Source: Toxotes chatareus
Lineage: Eukaryota > Chordata > Actinopteri > Toxotidae
Direction: 5' to 3'
Assembly: GCA_016801885.1 (NCBI GenBank)
Contig: CM028883.1
Location: 27,447,143-27,511,142 of the forward strand
Length of the DNA stretch: 64,000 nucleotides
Shown in pieces: positions 12,303 through 25,337 of this stretch. Made by a program: the position numbers and the translations under genes. Numbering within the stretch: position 1 is the stretch's first letter; each line of letters starts with the position of its first letter. The notes beneath the pieces were generated by a model. It worked only from the letters and a program-made list of their open reading frames with translations. It was not told the origin of the DNA and ran no database searches.

Positions 12303-13153
12303 AAACAAAAGAACAACCTATAATGTAGATTAATTGGTTTATACAATTGATGATTTCTCAAACAATTTATACCAATTTATTGGTTTATTGGTTCAACTGT
12401 ATAAATTTAAAATGTTACTGAAGCCAACTGATTAAAATCAGTGATTGATAAAAAGTCTGTGTACGAGTCTGAGAGTCTCTGAGGTGAAGATGTGTCACAT
12501 GTGAACGTCTTCCCAGTCAGTGTCGTTCAACCCCATCCTAGCTGATGCTCTGAGAGATTTACTGAATGTTTGTTCATCAAATCAAACATCACCTGATTTA
12601 GAATCTGAAACACGAAAAGATTCTTCTCAAATTTCTTTCTGGCGTCTAGCTTTTTACATTCTCACTCTTTTCTCATGCTCCTTTCCAAGTTCATCTTGGC
12701 TTATTCAGAAAACATGTACAGCTTCAGTCCAACGTGGCTGCACGGAAAGATCACTACAACCCAAAAACCTTGGATGCAGGACCACATTGTACTTGAATTG
12801 AACTTTTTCTTTGGTCTGTCTGGTCTGTGGTCACTTGGCCCTCCATTCCCATTTCTTCTAAAATACATCTGCAGAACATAATACAAGTTCATTATACTGT
12901 GTGAATCTGTTAAAACAGTTCAAGACCATGCTAACTATGGCTGCAGAGTCTTTAGCTTGTTTAGCATGTTCTTGATTTGGAGATCACTCACATAATGACT
13001 GTGGTTTAAATGCTTCTTCTTCTTCTTCATTGTTGGCTGGTAACGCAGAAAGATGCATTGTAGACACCAAGTGGCCTGGAGTGTGATGCAGCTGTTCTGG
13101 TGGATTGTTGTATACACTTAGACGTAAATACTGCTGAAATATGTGTTGGTATT

Positions 13154-13158
<5 letters not shown>

Positions 13159-13185
<27 letters not shown>
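13159..13185. repeat. Poly(T) tract
   Basis: 27 consecutive T residues. It may be the tail of a minus-strand retroposon, but no body was recognised to its right. Confidence 0.85.
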
Positions 13186-14276
13186 ACATTAGTACACTTT
13201 GCTTACTAATACCAACACACAGCTCACTTAACACATGATGCAGTTGATATTACCTCTTCAAAGTGGTATTTTGGTCCAAGTGTGTCCAACAGTTCATCAC
13301 ACTTTGCTGTTCCTTGAAGTTTACCACACACTGGATTCAGCATGTAAATTATGAATTCATGTCCAAACACTACAAATATGGCAGAACATCCACGCCTCCT
13401 TTGTCATGTCATGTCTCCTTTATGCACAGTGAACCTATGTGCTTCTAGATAACTCCCTTTAATTGCTTTATTTTTATAACATCCCAGCAAGTCATCTGGG
13501 CTGTGCAGTATCTGATAAACCTCCACATACACTTGAAGTCTTAACAAGCAGCTGTCACAAGACACTGTGACAGTTACTGAAAATACACACGCAGCCACTT
13601 GACTGCTCAGGGCGGGTGTGGGTGATGGGCGGGTGATGTGGGGGGATCATTCCATTTCTTGTCCATGTTTTTTTTTCTTCTTCATATAACTTTATTAAAG
13701 TCACCAAATTAACAAACATAAGAAAGTGTTGGCATGAAATAGAACTTTGAGAAATTCTTTAAGGAGACTTATAGGCTCAAAAAAAGACATAAACATAACA
13801 ACAATGATAATAGTAATAACAATGATGGAAATGTATGGAGAGAAAGATCACCACAATATTACTGATATAACTGTCAATATATTGTTTTACAGACGTTTCT
13901 TTGGTGTAGAAGTACATGAGAACAAGTCTTCTCTGGGCCAATAGGCACCATGTGACTTATCGCTCTCAGTGTGACCACCATCACACAACAGTAGCTCAGT
14001 GCTCTGTGGAATTCCATGTACAGACTCAGCAGGACCTGTTCGGGATGCACAGTTTGCTGAGTCAGCTCTTATTTGAGAGTTTTGTCCCGTGGCGCTGTCC
14101 TGGGCTCTCTCTGACCATGTCCAGGCAAATGTTGGAAGTTGACAAGCACCAGCAGCTGCTGCAAAGAAAGCAGGTTCCTTAAAACAAAGTTGCTGTTTAT
14201 TTTATTTTATTAATCTAATGTGGTCTGTGTAAAAGCTTTATATGATATACAGTAGCTAAAACCTAAATTATCCTTT

Positions 14277-14740
14277 CTACACTCACCAAGCACTTTTATT
14301 AGAAACACCACACTTACACTGAGTAGTTTCATACTGTTGTCATGGATTCCACAAGATGATGGAAACCTTTGAGATTTTGCTCCATGTTGACATGACATGA
14401 TTGCATTACATCAATTATTGCATTTCATTCATGCTGCCAATCTCCTGTTCTACCATATCCCAAAGGTGTTCTACATCTGTCTATTTTTTGTGACCCTGTC
14501 CACTGCAGCCTCAGATTCTTGGCTGTCAGGACTGGAACCTGATGTGGTCTCTGCTGTTGTAGTCTATCCACCTCAAGGTCTGAAATGTTGTTCATTCTGA
14601 GATGATTTTCTGCTCAGCACAGTTGTACAGAGTGGTTATCTGAGTCAGTGTAGCCTTTCTGTCAGCTCCAATAACCAGTCTGACCTCTCTCATCAAAAAG
14701 GTGATTCTGTCCTCAGAACTGCTGCTCAACTGTGGGAAAA
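14277..14740 (-). mobile_element. Tc1/mariner-like DNA transposon relic, reverse orientation
   Basis: Starts with a terminal-repeat-like ACACTCACCAAGCACTTTTA and continues with transposase sequence in reverse, much deleted (AATCTCCTGTTCTACCATAT, ACCTGATGTGGTCTCTGCTG, ACAGAGTGGTTATCTGAGTC). It shares the segment CATCAATTATTGCATTTC.TTCATGCTGCC with the copy at 36760. No intact frame. Confidence 0.75.
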
Positions 14741-16379
14741 CAGGTTATCATCCAAACTCAAACAAATTATTACTTGAATATGGACATTTGTGAAAAGTTT
14801 ATGTTTCTTCAAACAGATAAATCAAAGCCAGTGTTTGCAGTTCACAGCGTATTGAGGCATGACATTTAGGGGCAGGAGTGAACTGGTGGTAGTTGGCACT
14901 AACCTGGAGATAGCTAGGTTAACTTTGGCGAGTCTTTACAATGACTTTGATCCATGAAATCGATCCTTGACCAAGAGTGAAGTCATTTAGAAAAGGTTGG
15001 ATTACATCACTGAGTAAATCATGTAAAAATCTTTTTGTGTACCAGCAAAGTTTGTTATTTTTTTACTAGTTTGACCTCTAAGCCTGATATATCTACATTT
15101 TAATAATAGATCTCATATTTGCGAGCTCATGTTGGCCTCTTATTGTGTTTCACATTTGTAGTGGACTGACTGTGCTGTGCAGTGCACTGTTAGCCTGTAA
15201 CTGGCTGGCTGGTTGTCGTAGAGATGGAGCCACGGGCAGGAGCGGTGAGTCTGGCCCACATCTATTGATCTGTGGTGTGACGGTAGGATCAGTTGGCTCA
15301 TGGCTGGATCAATGTGCATGAATATCCATTGTACTCTTACTCTTAGGCATACCTTTGGTCTTGTTTGGTCCATCTAAAAGCTGAGACGAGAGTTACACTG
15401 GTCTAGGTTACAGGATACAAATGTTGATAGTTTTGTTCATATCCACTTAAGGCACTTTACACTCAGTGCTCATTTTCAGTATCTTGAAGTGTTTAAATTG
15501 AACTGTTTCTGTACTGAGGGACTCCTGCAGGTGGAATTCTTGGCCTCTACTTCAGTTTCACTTCTTTTGGGTTTTGGAGGCCATGTAGTATTTGTTCAAA
15601 TACGTGAACAGGTTGCATGCTTATAGTTCAGTGAACTGAATGTATGCGTACTATTTGTTAATTACTGAAAATTATCCCACACTAGCTCTCTACTTGTTTA
15701 CCATCCAGTTGCCATTCCACCATTGTAGTTCTCTGGGGAGCTGCCAAAACTGGCAACATTGCAGTGAGTTTGGGTAGATGTTGTGTTTGAAGCCTATACT
15801 GCCATCTTGTGTATGAATTGTGAAGTTAGCTGCATTATTAGGTACTGAAATCATTCACAGCCATGTAAAAGCTGTTGATTAAAGCTTGATGAGCCACATG
15901 AGGCTTGAGAGCCTTTAACTAAACCCATGTGATGACAAATGAAGTCAAAAAGGAACCAAAGTGAAACTATCACCAAAACCTTCCCCTTACTGATATCGGA
16001 TAGCTATCAGTTTAGCTGTGCACGGTACCTAAAACTCAAACAAACAAATAACACAAAGTAAAAAAGAATTATACATTTTGTGGAAAATAGTATGTTTCAT
16101 AGCTCAGCATTATTAGTTTTCTGCTCTGCTGGCTGTGTGCAAGACAAAACCTGATTTACTGTTTCATGAAAACTGAAGAGCTTGAGAATAGGTGGCAAAG
16201 AGCCATATATGACCAGTCTGCTGTAGGTCCCCTCCCTGCTTGAAGCCATTCATCCGCCAGCTCTTTGCTCTGGACTGTGGCCAGTTCTCTGCTGGCTGTC
16301 TGCCACACTGAGCATGCCTTGTAGACAATGATGCCACAAACAGAAACTCACCATGCTGCAGCTTCCACTTCCAACCTCT

Positions 16380-16560
16380 ATCAAAACATGTCTCCCAAAT
16401 TTCATGGCAACCCATCAAATAGTTGTGAAGATATGAAGAAAAGTTAGTGGATCACCAAAGTAAGCAGGAGTCATCCTTTAAGGATCAATATGTGTACAAA
16501 ATTTCATAAGAGTTCATCTCAGAGTGTTGGACTGACCGATCAACTAACAGACAGACCAGC
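16380..16560 (-). repeat. Dispersed repeat remnant, copy B (inverted relative to copy A)
   Basis: AAATTTCATGGCAACCCATC then AAATAGTTGTGAAGATATG is the reverse complement of the copy A core with a few changes. A second copy of the AATTTCAT phrase (16499 on) suggests internal repetition. Confidence 0.55.
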
Positions 16561-17613
16561 CAACAGGCCAGCATTGATCAGCCCAATCACTGGGCTAACT
16601 GTTACACAACTAGATCCAGCTGTCTTACCTAAAACCATGTATTTCTTACTCTGAACTAAATTAATAATGGATTACAGGTCAGCTAATTCATTCTATCTTC
16701 CTAGTTCCATATAGATGTTGATCTGTGGAAAAACACCTTGAGGCTCATTGATCTCTTTCCTGTGGGTTCCAGCACAATGGGTCTACTTTAACATCCATGG
16801 CATTCACAGAGAGAAGCTGTCATGATTCACTGCACACAGACACATACCTGCCACAGCTCCCGAGAGGGCACAAGTACCAGTCATGTCACTGAGATTTAAT
16901 CCTATAAATGACTTTGAGCTTCAGCCTATTACTTTCATTTGGGCAGTGTAACTACAGGTCTGGGTAAGATTAAATGATGTGTAATGGTTGTTCCTTATGT
17001 GGAAATCTTTTGGGAATTCATCCTCTTTGTGTCCTTCTGTCCCCAAATTAAACTACAAAATATGTAATTTGTGATGATCCTTGTTCAGGATGACATCATA
17101 TGTCAGTGCAAAAAAAAAAAAAACCAAAACAAAAATACAGATGAAATGAAACAGCAAAAAATAAAACAGATTTTCTGGTAGGAGTTATAAAAATTTCAAT
17201 GATTTTCAGTATGAAACATGAAACATGAGTGAAAGCCCAGCATCTGATTTACCTTCCAACCACCTCATCTGCCTTAATCCTTAGACTGTAATGTCTGGAC
17301 TGTAAATGTCTGGAGCGGGAAAAAGCTCCAGGTCTGATCAGGTTACACCAGTTCATCTCTTGTAGTTTACTGGGTTGTTACTTCTCGCTTTGGCAAATGT
17401 TGCTATAGGTTGGTACTCTGGCCATCATTTCCCATGACCTTCATTTTACTTGATAATAAGAGTCATTGCATTCAGTCATTCGCCTGTTTCTTTTGGAAGT
17501 AACAGTTTATTGATAAGGAGCAATGATATTCATTTTTGTCATTTTGCTAGTAGAAAACGTGTACTATGACTGCAACCTGCTGGAATTTAAGAGAAGTGAA
17601 AAATCTTAGTGAA

Positions 17614-18330
17614 TTAGTCCATCCATCCATCCACTCTTCCATCCATCCATCCATCCATTTTCAGCCACTTATCTGGGTTCGGGTCACATTGGCAGCAGGT
17701 TGAGCAGTGCAACCCAGAAGTCCCTCTCCCCAGAAACATTTTCCAGCTCCTCCTTGGAGGACCCCAAAACATACCCATATAATCTCTCCAGCATGTTCTG
17801 GGTCTTCCCTGGGGGCTCATGCCAATAGAACATGCAAAGAAGACCTTCAAAGGAAGGTGCCCAGGAGGCATCCTGAGGCATGCCTGAATCACCTCAATTG
17901 GCTGAGCAGTGGCTCTCCTCCAAGCTCCCCCTGATGTGGGTTAGAGCTCCTAACCCTATCTCTAAGGGTGAGCTCTGCCGCCCAGTGGAGGAAACTCGTT
18001 TCAGCTGCTTGTATCCATGACCTCATTCTTTCAATCACTACCAAAAGGTCATGACCATAGTTGAAGGTCAGAGCGTAGATCGACTGTTAAACAGAAAGTT
18101 TTGCCTTCCAGCTCAACTCGCTCTTCACCAGTATGGTACCAGCACAAAGCCTACTTTACTGCTACCACCTGTCTCCTACTCCATCCTACGGTCACAAGTG
18201 AACAAAACCCCAAAATAGTCAAAATCCCTCACTTGGGGTACAAACTCCATCCCCACCCAAAGGGAGTGCTCCACTGTTCTGTGTGCTCCGGGACAGAACC
18301 ATGGCCTCAGACTTGGAGGTGCTGACCTTA
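17614..18330 (-). mobile_element. LINE 3' fragment, reverse orientation
   Basis: Read on the minus strand, this is the C-terminal part of a fish non-LTR retrotransposon reverse transcriptase with many stops and frameshifts, including FDYFGVLFTCDRRME (family FKYLGVLFTSEGRME), and ending in a (ATGG)n tail seen here as (CCAT)n at 17620-17658. It is a dead copy. The clade (RTE/Rex-like) is from memory and unsure. Confidence 0.85.
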
Positions 18331-19008
18331 GTTTCTGTCTAATTTCACAAATACTTTGTTGTGTGATTCTTGTTTCTAACAAACACTGTTTTACACTGTT
18401 ATTAGGAGCTTTAATCAGTTTCATGGACATGGCTCAGTGGTCGTCATGTGAAAATGTACTATGTGGGCCATTCATTCAGTAGTACTTCCTTTATTCCTGC
18501 TGGCTATTCTTCTGTCTCCCCTTTTTTCTTTTCCCTCCTTTTCTTTCCTCTAACCCTTCCTTTTTTCTTCCTTCCACTGTTGACGATAATGTTCAGCCAA
18601 TGACACTTAACATTTTCTGATTTGCCACATGTGTGAGCCTGGTTAAAAGAAACCATGACTGAACAGTTAACAGGATGCTGACCATGTCAGACCCTGCCAT
18701 GCTAACACATTTCTTTCCTTCATTCCTTCCTTCCGTGCTTCTTTCTGTTCTTCTCCAAGTCAAGAACTGTTCTTCCTACTGATGGATGTGATGGAGCAAA
18801 AAGGAGACAAAAATTAATGTCCCTACTGACATCCTCTACCCCCACCCAGCACACAGCTCTGTGGGTCCAGCTGATCAGGCATCAGGCCAAAGGAGTGCGT
18901 GTTCAGTCACACACACGCAGAAGCTGAGACCACATGGGGTTTTTGTTGAACACTATCCTTTAAGAGAAAACCAAGGGAGGAAAAAGAGATCCTGATACAC
19001 AGAGGAGA

Positions 19009-19041
19009 GAGGGAGAGGGAGAGAGAGAGAGAGAGAGAGGG
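19009..19041. repeat. (GA)n tract upstream of exon 1
   Basis: Pure GA/GGGA purine tract about 100 bp before the candidate first exon. GAGA-type tracts are common in promoters, but no function is shown. Confidence 0.7.
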
Positions 19042-19141
19042 AGGGAGTGAGGTGGCTAGCAAATGAGATAAAGATAAAGAAAGAGAGACCTGATGGAGAT
19101 AAAGTGTATATCAGTCAGACTGAGAGGACTGAATAAGCTGA

Positions 19142-19487
19142 GTGTTGCAGTTCTCAGCGAGGAGGCAGCGAGTGTATGTGTGTGTGTGTGAGAGACAGAG
19201 AGAGAGCGAGAGAGAGAGACAGGAGGGGGATGAAGCAGGAGGGAGGGAGGGTGAGACAGGTGGGGAAACAAGCAGAGAGAGAGAGAGAGAGGCATACAGT
19301 CAGTACAAGAGGGAGACGAGGACAGCGGCGTGTAGCTCCCTCTTCTCCTCCATCCGTCCAGCTGCTCTCCAGCTCTCCGTTCATCTCTCCAACTCTCCTC
19401 CATCTGTCTGTTCCTTCCGTCCCATCTCCCTGGTACATGACCGATCCGGGGAAGGATGCTGAAGTTCCGTGTGGACAGGAGAGTCAG
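19142..19487 (+). other. plekha6: plekha6 probable exon 1 (5'UTR, possible upstream coding start at 19456)
   Basis: A GA/CT-rich segment that ends in a good donor (GTCAG, then gtaggt at 19488). The 5' boundary is a guess; no TATA box is evident. Two ATGs lie near the end. The one at 19437 reads 17 codons, then meets a stop two codons into the exon at 23275. The one at 19456 (A at -3) reads MLKFRVDRRV and leaves phase 2, which is compatible with the next two exons and runs without a stop into the MNGKV frame. It may be pure 5'UTR or the true N-terminus. Confidence 0.5.
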
Positions 19488-22400
19488 GTAGGTTGGCGAG
19501 AGAAAGGAGTGACACGAGGGGGTCGGGTTAGGATGAGGCGAGGGAGAAGAGGAGGGGAGGAGGGGACGCTGATGGAGGGGTGGACAGCCTGGAGCTTGGA
19601 GGTCAGAGATGACTGCAATGCAGTGCCAGTAGGAAGCACAGGGAAACCACAAGCCCTCCTGTGTATGTATGGTTAATGCGTGTGCTTTATGTGCAGTGAT
19701 GTACAATGTGATGAGTACTGTGTTTTAGTTTAGTGTGTATGAGTGTGTGTGCAAACCATGGGATAGTGTGTGTCTGGGCTGGCGTGGTCTCCAGTGGTGT
19801 AGTGCTAAATGAGGAGCAGGAATTGTTGGATGCTGGTTTTATTTTTGTGTGTGTGCATGTGTGGGTGGGTGTGGGTGTGTGTGTGTGTATCAATTGTCAC
19901 TCAGCCAGTGGGAGTCGTATTACAGAGTCTCTGTCGTTTCATATTATGTTGATGTACAATGTAGAGTATGACTTCAGCAAAGGTTGAGTCCATCAACTAC
20001 AACACTTCAACAACTGAGCAACGAAGCAAAGAAATAGCATTTGAGCGTAAATATTTACTCTTGACTTGGAATTTCCAACTGAACTCAGGGTCTACTTACT
20101 GGCATTTTCCAGGGCTTTCAGTTACTTCTCATGGCCTTCCCCAGCACATGGAGTTTGCTCAGTTATCAAATGATGTCACTGAAGTTCTAGTCTAAACTCT
20201 GGAAACGCTGGTTAGTGGACATTTGGTTACATTACAAAAAAGTGTCTTTATTTATGTATTTTTGAAACACTGAAGGCCAGGATGGTTTAGTCAGTATTCA
20301 AAACAAGAAATCAAAGAATACAATTCAGGTGTTCAGTTGTCAGCATATGTTGGTAAAATCTCAAACACTATGATTTATGTTCTGTTTCAACAGATCTGGG
20401 ATCACATTAAACAAAAGCAAATAGAACTTTGTTTTAATTTATCTTCATAGGGCTGAAAGGGGCATTAAATCATTATTTATTGTGACACCCATTTGCATTC
20501 CCACCTGAAGCTAACAGTCAGCCCATCAGTGGTGGTGGAAGACCATGACAGATCTGAGAGAGAGAGAGAGTGGTTGGTTAGAGGAACTAAGGGGGTGAAC
20601 AAAAGGTAACATCTGTTCAAAATGTAATGCTCGTAGATTACTGTTGTATAATTTTCTTTTTTAGCAGTAACTTCAAACACAATGCAAGTTCATGTACCAT
20701 TTACCACATTAGACAGCCTGTAAAAACAGTTTGAATTGTCTGAAGTGACTGAATTGACAGAGCATTTTCTTCAGTTAAAAGATTAAAACTCGACTCCTTT
20801 CCACAGGATGGTGACGGATTATACCTCAGGACTGCATATGGGAGGGTCTGACTGGAAAGAGCCAGGCAACCACAGTTGAGGTGGTGAAAGTGGAGGAGGC
20901 GGGTCACATCGTGGTGCTGAAATTACATTTTTAGGAGTTTGTTTACAGGTGATTGGCTAAAGGAGAGAGTGTCAGGTTGGAGCTTAGAATTAGTACAAAA
21001 CTGTGCTTGTGACTTAGCATGAACAGGGAGGTGGTCTTCCTGTCTGAACTTTCACTGAGCTTCATTTCAGCCTTTGGATATTACCAGACAACGGCGGAGG
21101 TTTTTATTTTGGCTATTTATCCATGGAATGGCTGGAGTTAACATTAATTCAGCATAGCTGTGGGCAACAGTGGTCATTACACAGTAGCAGGTGATATCAC
21201 TGTTCACAGACACAGCTTGGTAGGTCACCATTAATTGTGTAAATAATAATTAACATTGTTAATGGCTCTTGTGATCTGAAACTCTCAGCCTTTTAAAGTG
21301 TGGTTTCAATTCAACTCCACTGGCTCTACTCACAAGCCATGTATAAATGTTAAAAGTTGCAGTAGTGGCAGTTCCCATGTATAACAAAATTCTACCTCAC
21401 TCAGTTTAGAATATTTGCTGCACTCTTGTATATGACATAGAGTATATGTGGAAATGATTGGTAATTCGTGTTACCACTAGTTCTGAAGTGTGCTCTGCAC
21501 ATAGCCCAGTCTAAAAAAAGGTGATGCCGATGTTTCTTCATTCCTAGCAGGGAACTAACTGGAACTGGCCTGTTTATCTTTAACATCTGGCGGAGTTGTG
21601 GTTGTGTGTGCGTGTGTGTGTGTGTGTGCTGACTGAGGTGGGAGACTCATGCATTCCTGACAGTCCACTGGTAGTGAGCCACACTAGAAGCGTGCAGCTG
21701 TCCTGTTTGTCCTCCAGCAGATACAGTATGTGGATCCTGCTGCCTGATTTTTATTGTGTATCCAGCAGCTGCCTCTATGTAGGTTTGTAGGTTATCTCTG
21801 AGCAGGCAGGCACCACCCTACCAGACTGTGTCCAACACACAGAGGCGCACACACACACACGACCAGGAAATACACATTCACATTCAGTTACTTGTGAATC
21901 AGGCTTTTAAGACTGTACCATAACCATGCAGAAACCAACCTTATCCCTAACAAACTACCTTTTCTACTTTACTACTTGTACATTATTTGTCAAGTACATT
22001 TTGGAGGAAATGCTGCCTGGATGCCTGAACTGGCAACATCGTCTGCAAGTCAAGAAGGAAAAGTAATGAAAAACACTGGAGACGAATGGTTTTCAAATAC
22101 ATCTCATCATTATATAGATAAAAAATATAACCTGGGGGGGGTTTATGTCTCCTACAAAACCTTTTTTCAACTGCAAATTAGCTCTCTAACACAGAGCTTT
22201 AATTGTGTTGTGATTATGTCACAGAGATTCAGTGATGACTCAGTTCAAATCAGTTACCAGTGGCTTTTTTAGAAACCATATTGCCCCCCAGCAGTAAACA
22301 CACGGCCTTGTTTCAAAAACCAACGGGGGAGTTCACACGTTCGAGCGGAAAACGAACCCAGTACTTGTTGTCTGATAGCTTTGAGCCAGTCTGTTTTCTA

Positions 22401-23274
22401 CTTACACACACAGCATGTTACCTCTACAGGTATGTGTGTGTGTGTGTGTGTGTGTGTCTGAGATAGAGAAACAGAGATGGAACCTGTATAACGTGTGAGG
22501 AGGCCACACAGATATGCATCTCATGCAGAAACTCGGCTAGATGCCATATGAAAGACACACACACACACACACACAGGGAGCCCTTGCATTCAGGGCAGCA
22601 GCAGTGTGTGAGTCTGAAGCCCTGAGCGAGCCGAGGATTCTTAAAGATTACTGTAAAGTAAATGAAGCGAGGACTGTAAGCTGATGCAGGCAGACAGCTG
22701 CAGTGCTGCTGTGCTCCGATCAGATGGTGCATCAGCTGAGTGTGTGATGACATCAGTGGTTTGGCTTTACGGTCAGCTGTCAAACCCAGTGCTTATCTCT
22801 GCTGCTACCTGAGTATGCCATGTTTTACCATCACATCAAATATTAAAAAAAACTGAAAAGGTTCTGTAGGACAACTCTGGAATTATTTTTGGAGTATCAT
22901 CATTTGTGCTGAATAAAATGTGAAAATGAATCATAAAAACATGGATTGTAACCTCACTGCAAAAAGAAAGAACCTGGATTTTCTCTGCCACCATAAACAA
23001 AATGCATCTGAGGTTTCTGCTTGAGGCTCCCAAATCAATAATGTGGCCATATACCCTTCCAACCCCCACCAACGACACTCACACACATACACAAGTATCC
23101 ACACAGGCAAAAGGAGTCATTCACAAATTTAAAGGAAAAACCAACATCCAAGTTCATTGCTGATCTTTTTCAGCGATGTCTGGTGTCATCACTGAAAAGA
23201 AGTTTAACAAGGCAAAAAAACATCATCATTCCTATCATAACTGTCCTCTTTGTCCTTCATCTGTCTGTTTTCAG
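19488..23274 (+). other. plekha6 intron 1
   Basis: 3.8 kb. Short CA/TG repeats and no exon recognised. Confidence 0.5.
22434..22457. repeat. (TG)n microsatellite
   Basis: TG repeat. A CA repeat in the opposite sense lies at 22556-22575, about 100 bp away. Confidence 0.9.
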
Positions 23275-23358
23275 TCAACATGACCCCAGTGGACCAGCTG
23301 GACCTGCAGTGAGCCCGATCCAGCTGGAAGAACCTACACCCATACACTCTTATCTGCA
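23275..23358 (+). other. plekha6: plekha6 5' exon 2 (84 nt), uORF or in-frame coding
   Basis: Acceptor cttttcag-type after a pyrimidine-rich tract (ctgtctgttttcag), donor CTGCA then gtaagt, a near-perfect donor. It contains an ATG at 23280 in good context (A at -3), opening an 11-codon frame including its stop (MTPVDQLDLQ, stop 23310-23312). In a different frame the exon has no stop and links the ATG at 19456 to the main frame (QHDPSGPAGPAVSPIQ...). It is clearly a real spliced exon by its sites; whether it is coding is open. Confidence 0.7.
23280..23312 (+). promoter_or_regulatory. Upstream ORF MTPVDQLDLQ in the 5' leader
   Basis: A 10-residue reading frame with its own stop. It starts at an ATG with A at -3, upstream of and in a different frame from the MNGKV start. 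If exon 2 is included and translation begins at MNGKV, this uORF would be met first and would lower initiation at 25354. It is irrelevant if the ATG at 19456 is used, because the main frame then reads through it. Confidence 0.4.
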
Positions 23359-25337
23359 GTAAGTAGCCTATAACCAAAACTTACCAGGAGTAATATTCTG
23401 TACAGAGAGGAAACGAAAGTTATCGCTCAATGAAACAAATCTTCAGCATCAGCTGGTGAGCAGTCAGATGCAGTAGATCCTGTTCACAGGCCTGTTGGAT
23501 GCTGTGGATCTCCTGCAGTCAGTTAAGAAAGTGAAACTGAAAACAGGCTGGTTTCTACAACAGGGCAAATGATCCAGCAAGAAACATGAGACGAAGCTTT
23601 TCGAACGACCATGAACATGACATGATTAAAAATCTGCAGGGAGGTCGTAAACATTTTAAATTGATGAAATAAAAAGTAACAGTGCATTAACATTATTTTA
23701 ATTTTTAATGCCGACCAGTCCAGGGTTTACCCTGCCTCTTGCCCATAGTCAGCTGGGATAGGCTCCAGCTCCCCTGCGACCCTGACAGATCAAGCGGTAT
23801 AGAAGATGGATGGATAATTTTTAATGCCTGTTTGCTGCAGTGGTTGGACTTACCTCTTTTCCCTTCGTCAGTTCCCCAGGAGTAACCAAACTTTTGCATA
23901 CAGCTGTAAATACGCAATATAAAACCTGTATACTGCAGGTCAAAACTACAAATTCATAACCATTCAATTCTCAGTTTGAGTCAGTTTAAAGAACTGTGAA
24001 GAAAAGAGAATGAATCATCCAGTGCAAGCAGCAGCAGAACATGATTCATTCCCACTGAGTGATTCATCCTATACATTGGATGCAGCATCAGTGCAGAAGC
24101 AGCTGCTGATCAGCTGGCCTGTAAAGACTGATAGAAAGAGTTTCAGACACATCACCTGATGCAAGTAGAAAATATCTAATCAGCAAGTTCAATTGTTAGT
24201 GCTAGTGCCAATGTTAATGCTCTGCCTCCAGCATCTCTGGCCAATTCTAAGTGTGAAGAGGGAGAGATACGGCATATGCATTAATCCCCACACTGGTCAG
24301 TAGATCAATATGGAGCCTCCTGAGGTTGGACTTCATAGAGATCAGACCAGTAACCCATCTAATCAATAAGTAGACTCATGGGTCCCCACAGGACAGAAAA
24401 AAAAAAAAGAAAAAAAACAATTTAATACCTTAGTTATGCTACTCAACATGCAGGGGTCCCATTCACTGAACCCAGTAGAGTCTGGGCTTGGTTACCTTAC
24501 ATTTTACGAATTCAACAGCATTTGCTGTAGCATATTAGTGGCCCCAGATGCCTCTTTATTAGAGTTTTGGGTAATGTTAGTGACTCTGTCCTTTTTTTTT
24601 TTTTTCAACAACATATATTTTACTGTAATATGTGAGCTAAATAACTGTACCCTGCAATACAAGAACACTGCAGCTGCATTATTCAGATACTTCCTACATG
24701 AGTCATCAGCCAGTGAGGATGGGGACTTTTGGTCTTGGACCTGTTAGCTGTAGCCTCAGTCTTTTCTGCATCATTAAACAGACAAGATTAGCCCAAGACT
24801 AGCTGAGTGCAAACCTGATTAAGAATGCAGAATAAAGTAGACTGCAATGACCTAGGCCTGGGCCACTGTCACATTAAGTGTACTTACTATAACTGAACTG
24901 TACTGAGTCAGGCTCAGTAATAAAAACACAACAAAGTCACTAAACTACAGCCAAACAGGTCATTTGTCATTGCCTTGGTCATGGTTGAACCAGCAATGAT
25001 TGTTGTGGGAGGATGTGAACAGGAATTTCTGCTGTCAAAGTCAAACACTGCAACAAGATCCCACCCCCACCACAGCAGAGAGTCATTATTCACATGACCA
25101 CTAGAGGTCCTTGTCAGGCAAATGTAAACACTGGTCTTTTTCTCCAGTGAAGGTCTCTACAGACAAGTCCTGACACTGGCTGAAGCAGATTAGACCTTGA
25201 CATGTCAGGCCAGATCAGATTTGTACAGTTTATTATTTTGCACAGTAGCTATGTGACAGCTCTGTCAATAGGTGACAGGGCAGTAAAGTGTGGATGCACA
25301 AATGCACTGATAGGAGAGCCTCTGCTGTTCTGTGCAG
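23359..25337 (+). other. plekha6 intron 2
   Basis: 2.0 kb. Holds the short L2-like insertion at 23713 and an A-rich tract near 24400. Confidence 0.65.
23713..23815 (+). mobile_element. Very short L2-like LINE 3' end with 13-bp target duplication
   Basis: About 103 bp beginning GACCAGTCCAGGG and containing AGCTGGGATAGGCTCCAGC and the tail AAGCGGTATAGAAGATGGA, the widespread fish LINE 3' end. It is flanked by the 13-bp direct repeat AATTTTTAATGCC (23700-23712 and 23816-23828). Located in the intron between exons 2 and 3. Confidence 0.85.

Larger units (their letters stand above)
9885..19141. other. Upstream repeat-rich DNA, no gene seen
   Basis: Contains the CTCF candidate (11040), LINE tail (12185), poly(T) (13159), Tc1 relic (14277), repeat copy B (16380) and LINE fragment (17614). 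The rest shows no frame with splice sites or family similarity. Confidence 0.55.

Noticed and set aside
17600..18335. Target duplication CTTAGT around the reverse LINE fragment
   Set aside because: Only six bases match and they are not adjacent to the tail; too weak to define insertion ends.
19056..19706. 216-residue minus-strand frame over exon 1
   Set aside because: Ser/Leu/His-rich translation of GA- and GT-rich DNA on the strand opposite the 5' exon.
25098..25110. CCACTAGAGGTCC as another CTCF site
   Set aside because: Lacks the GGCAG part of the core.
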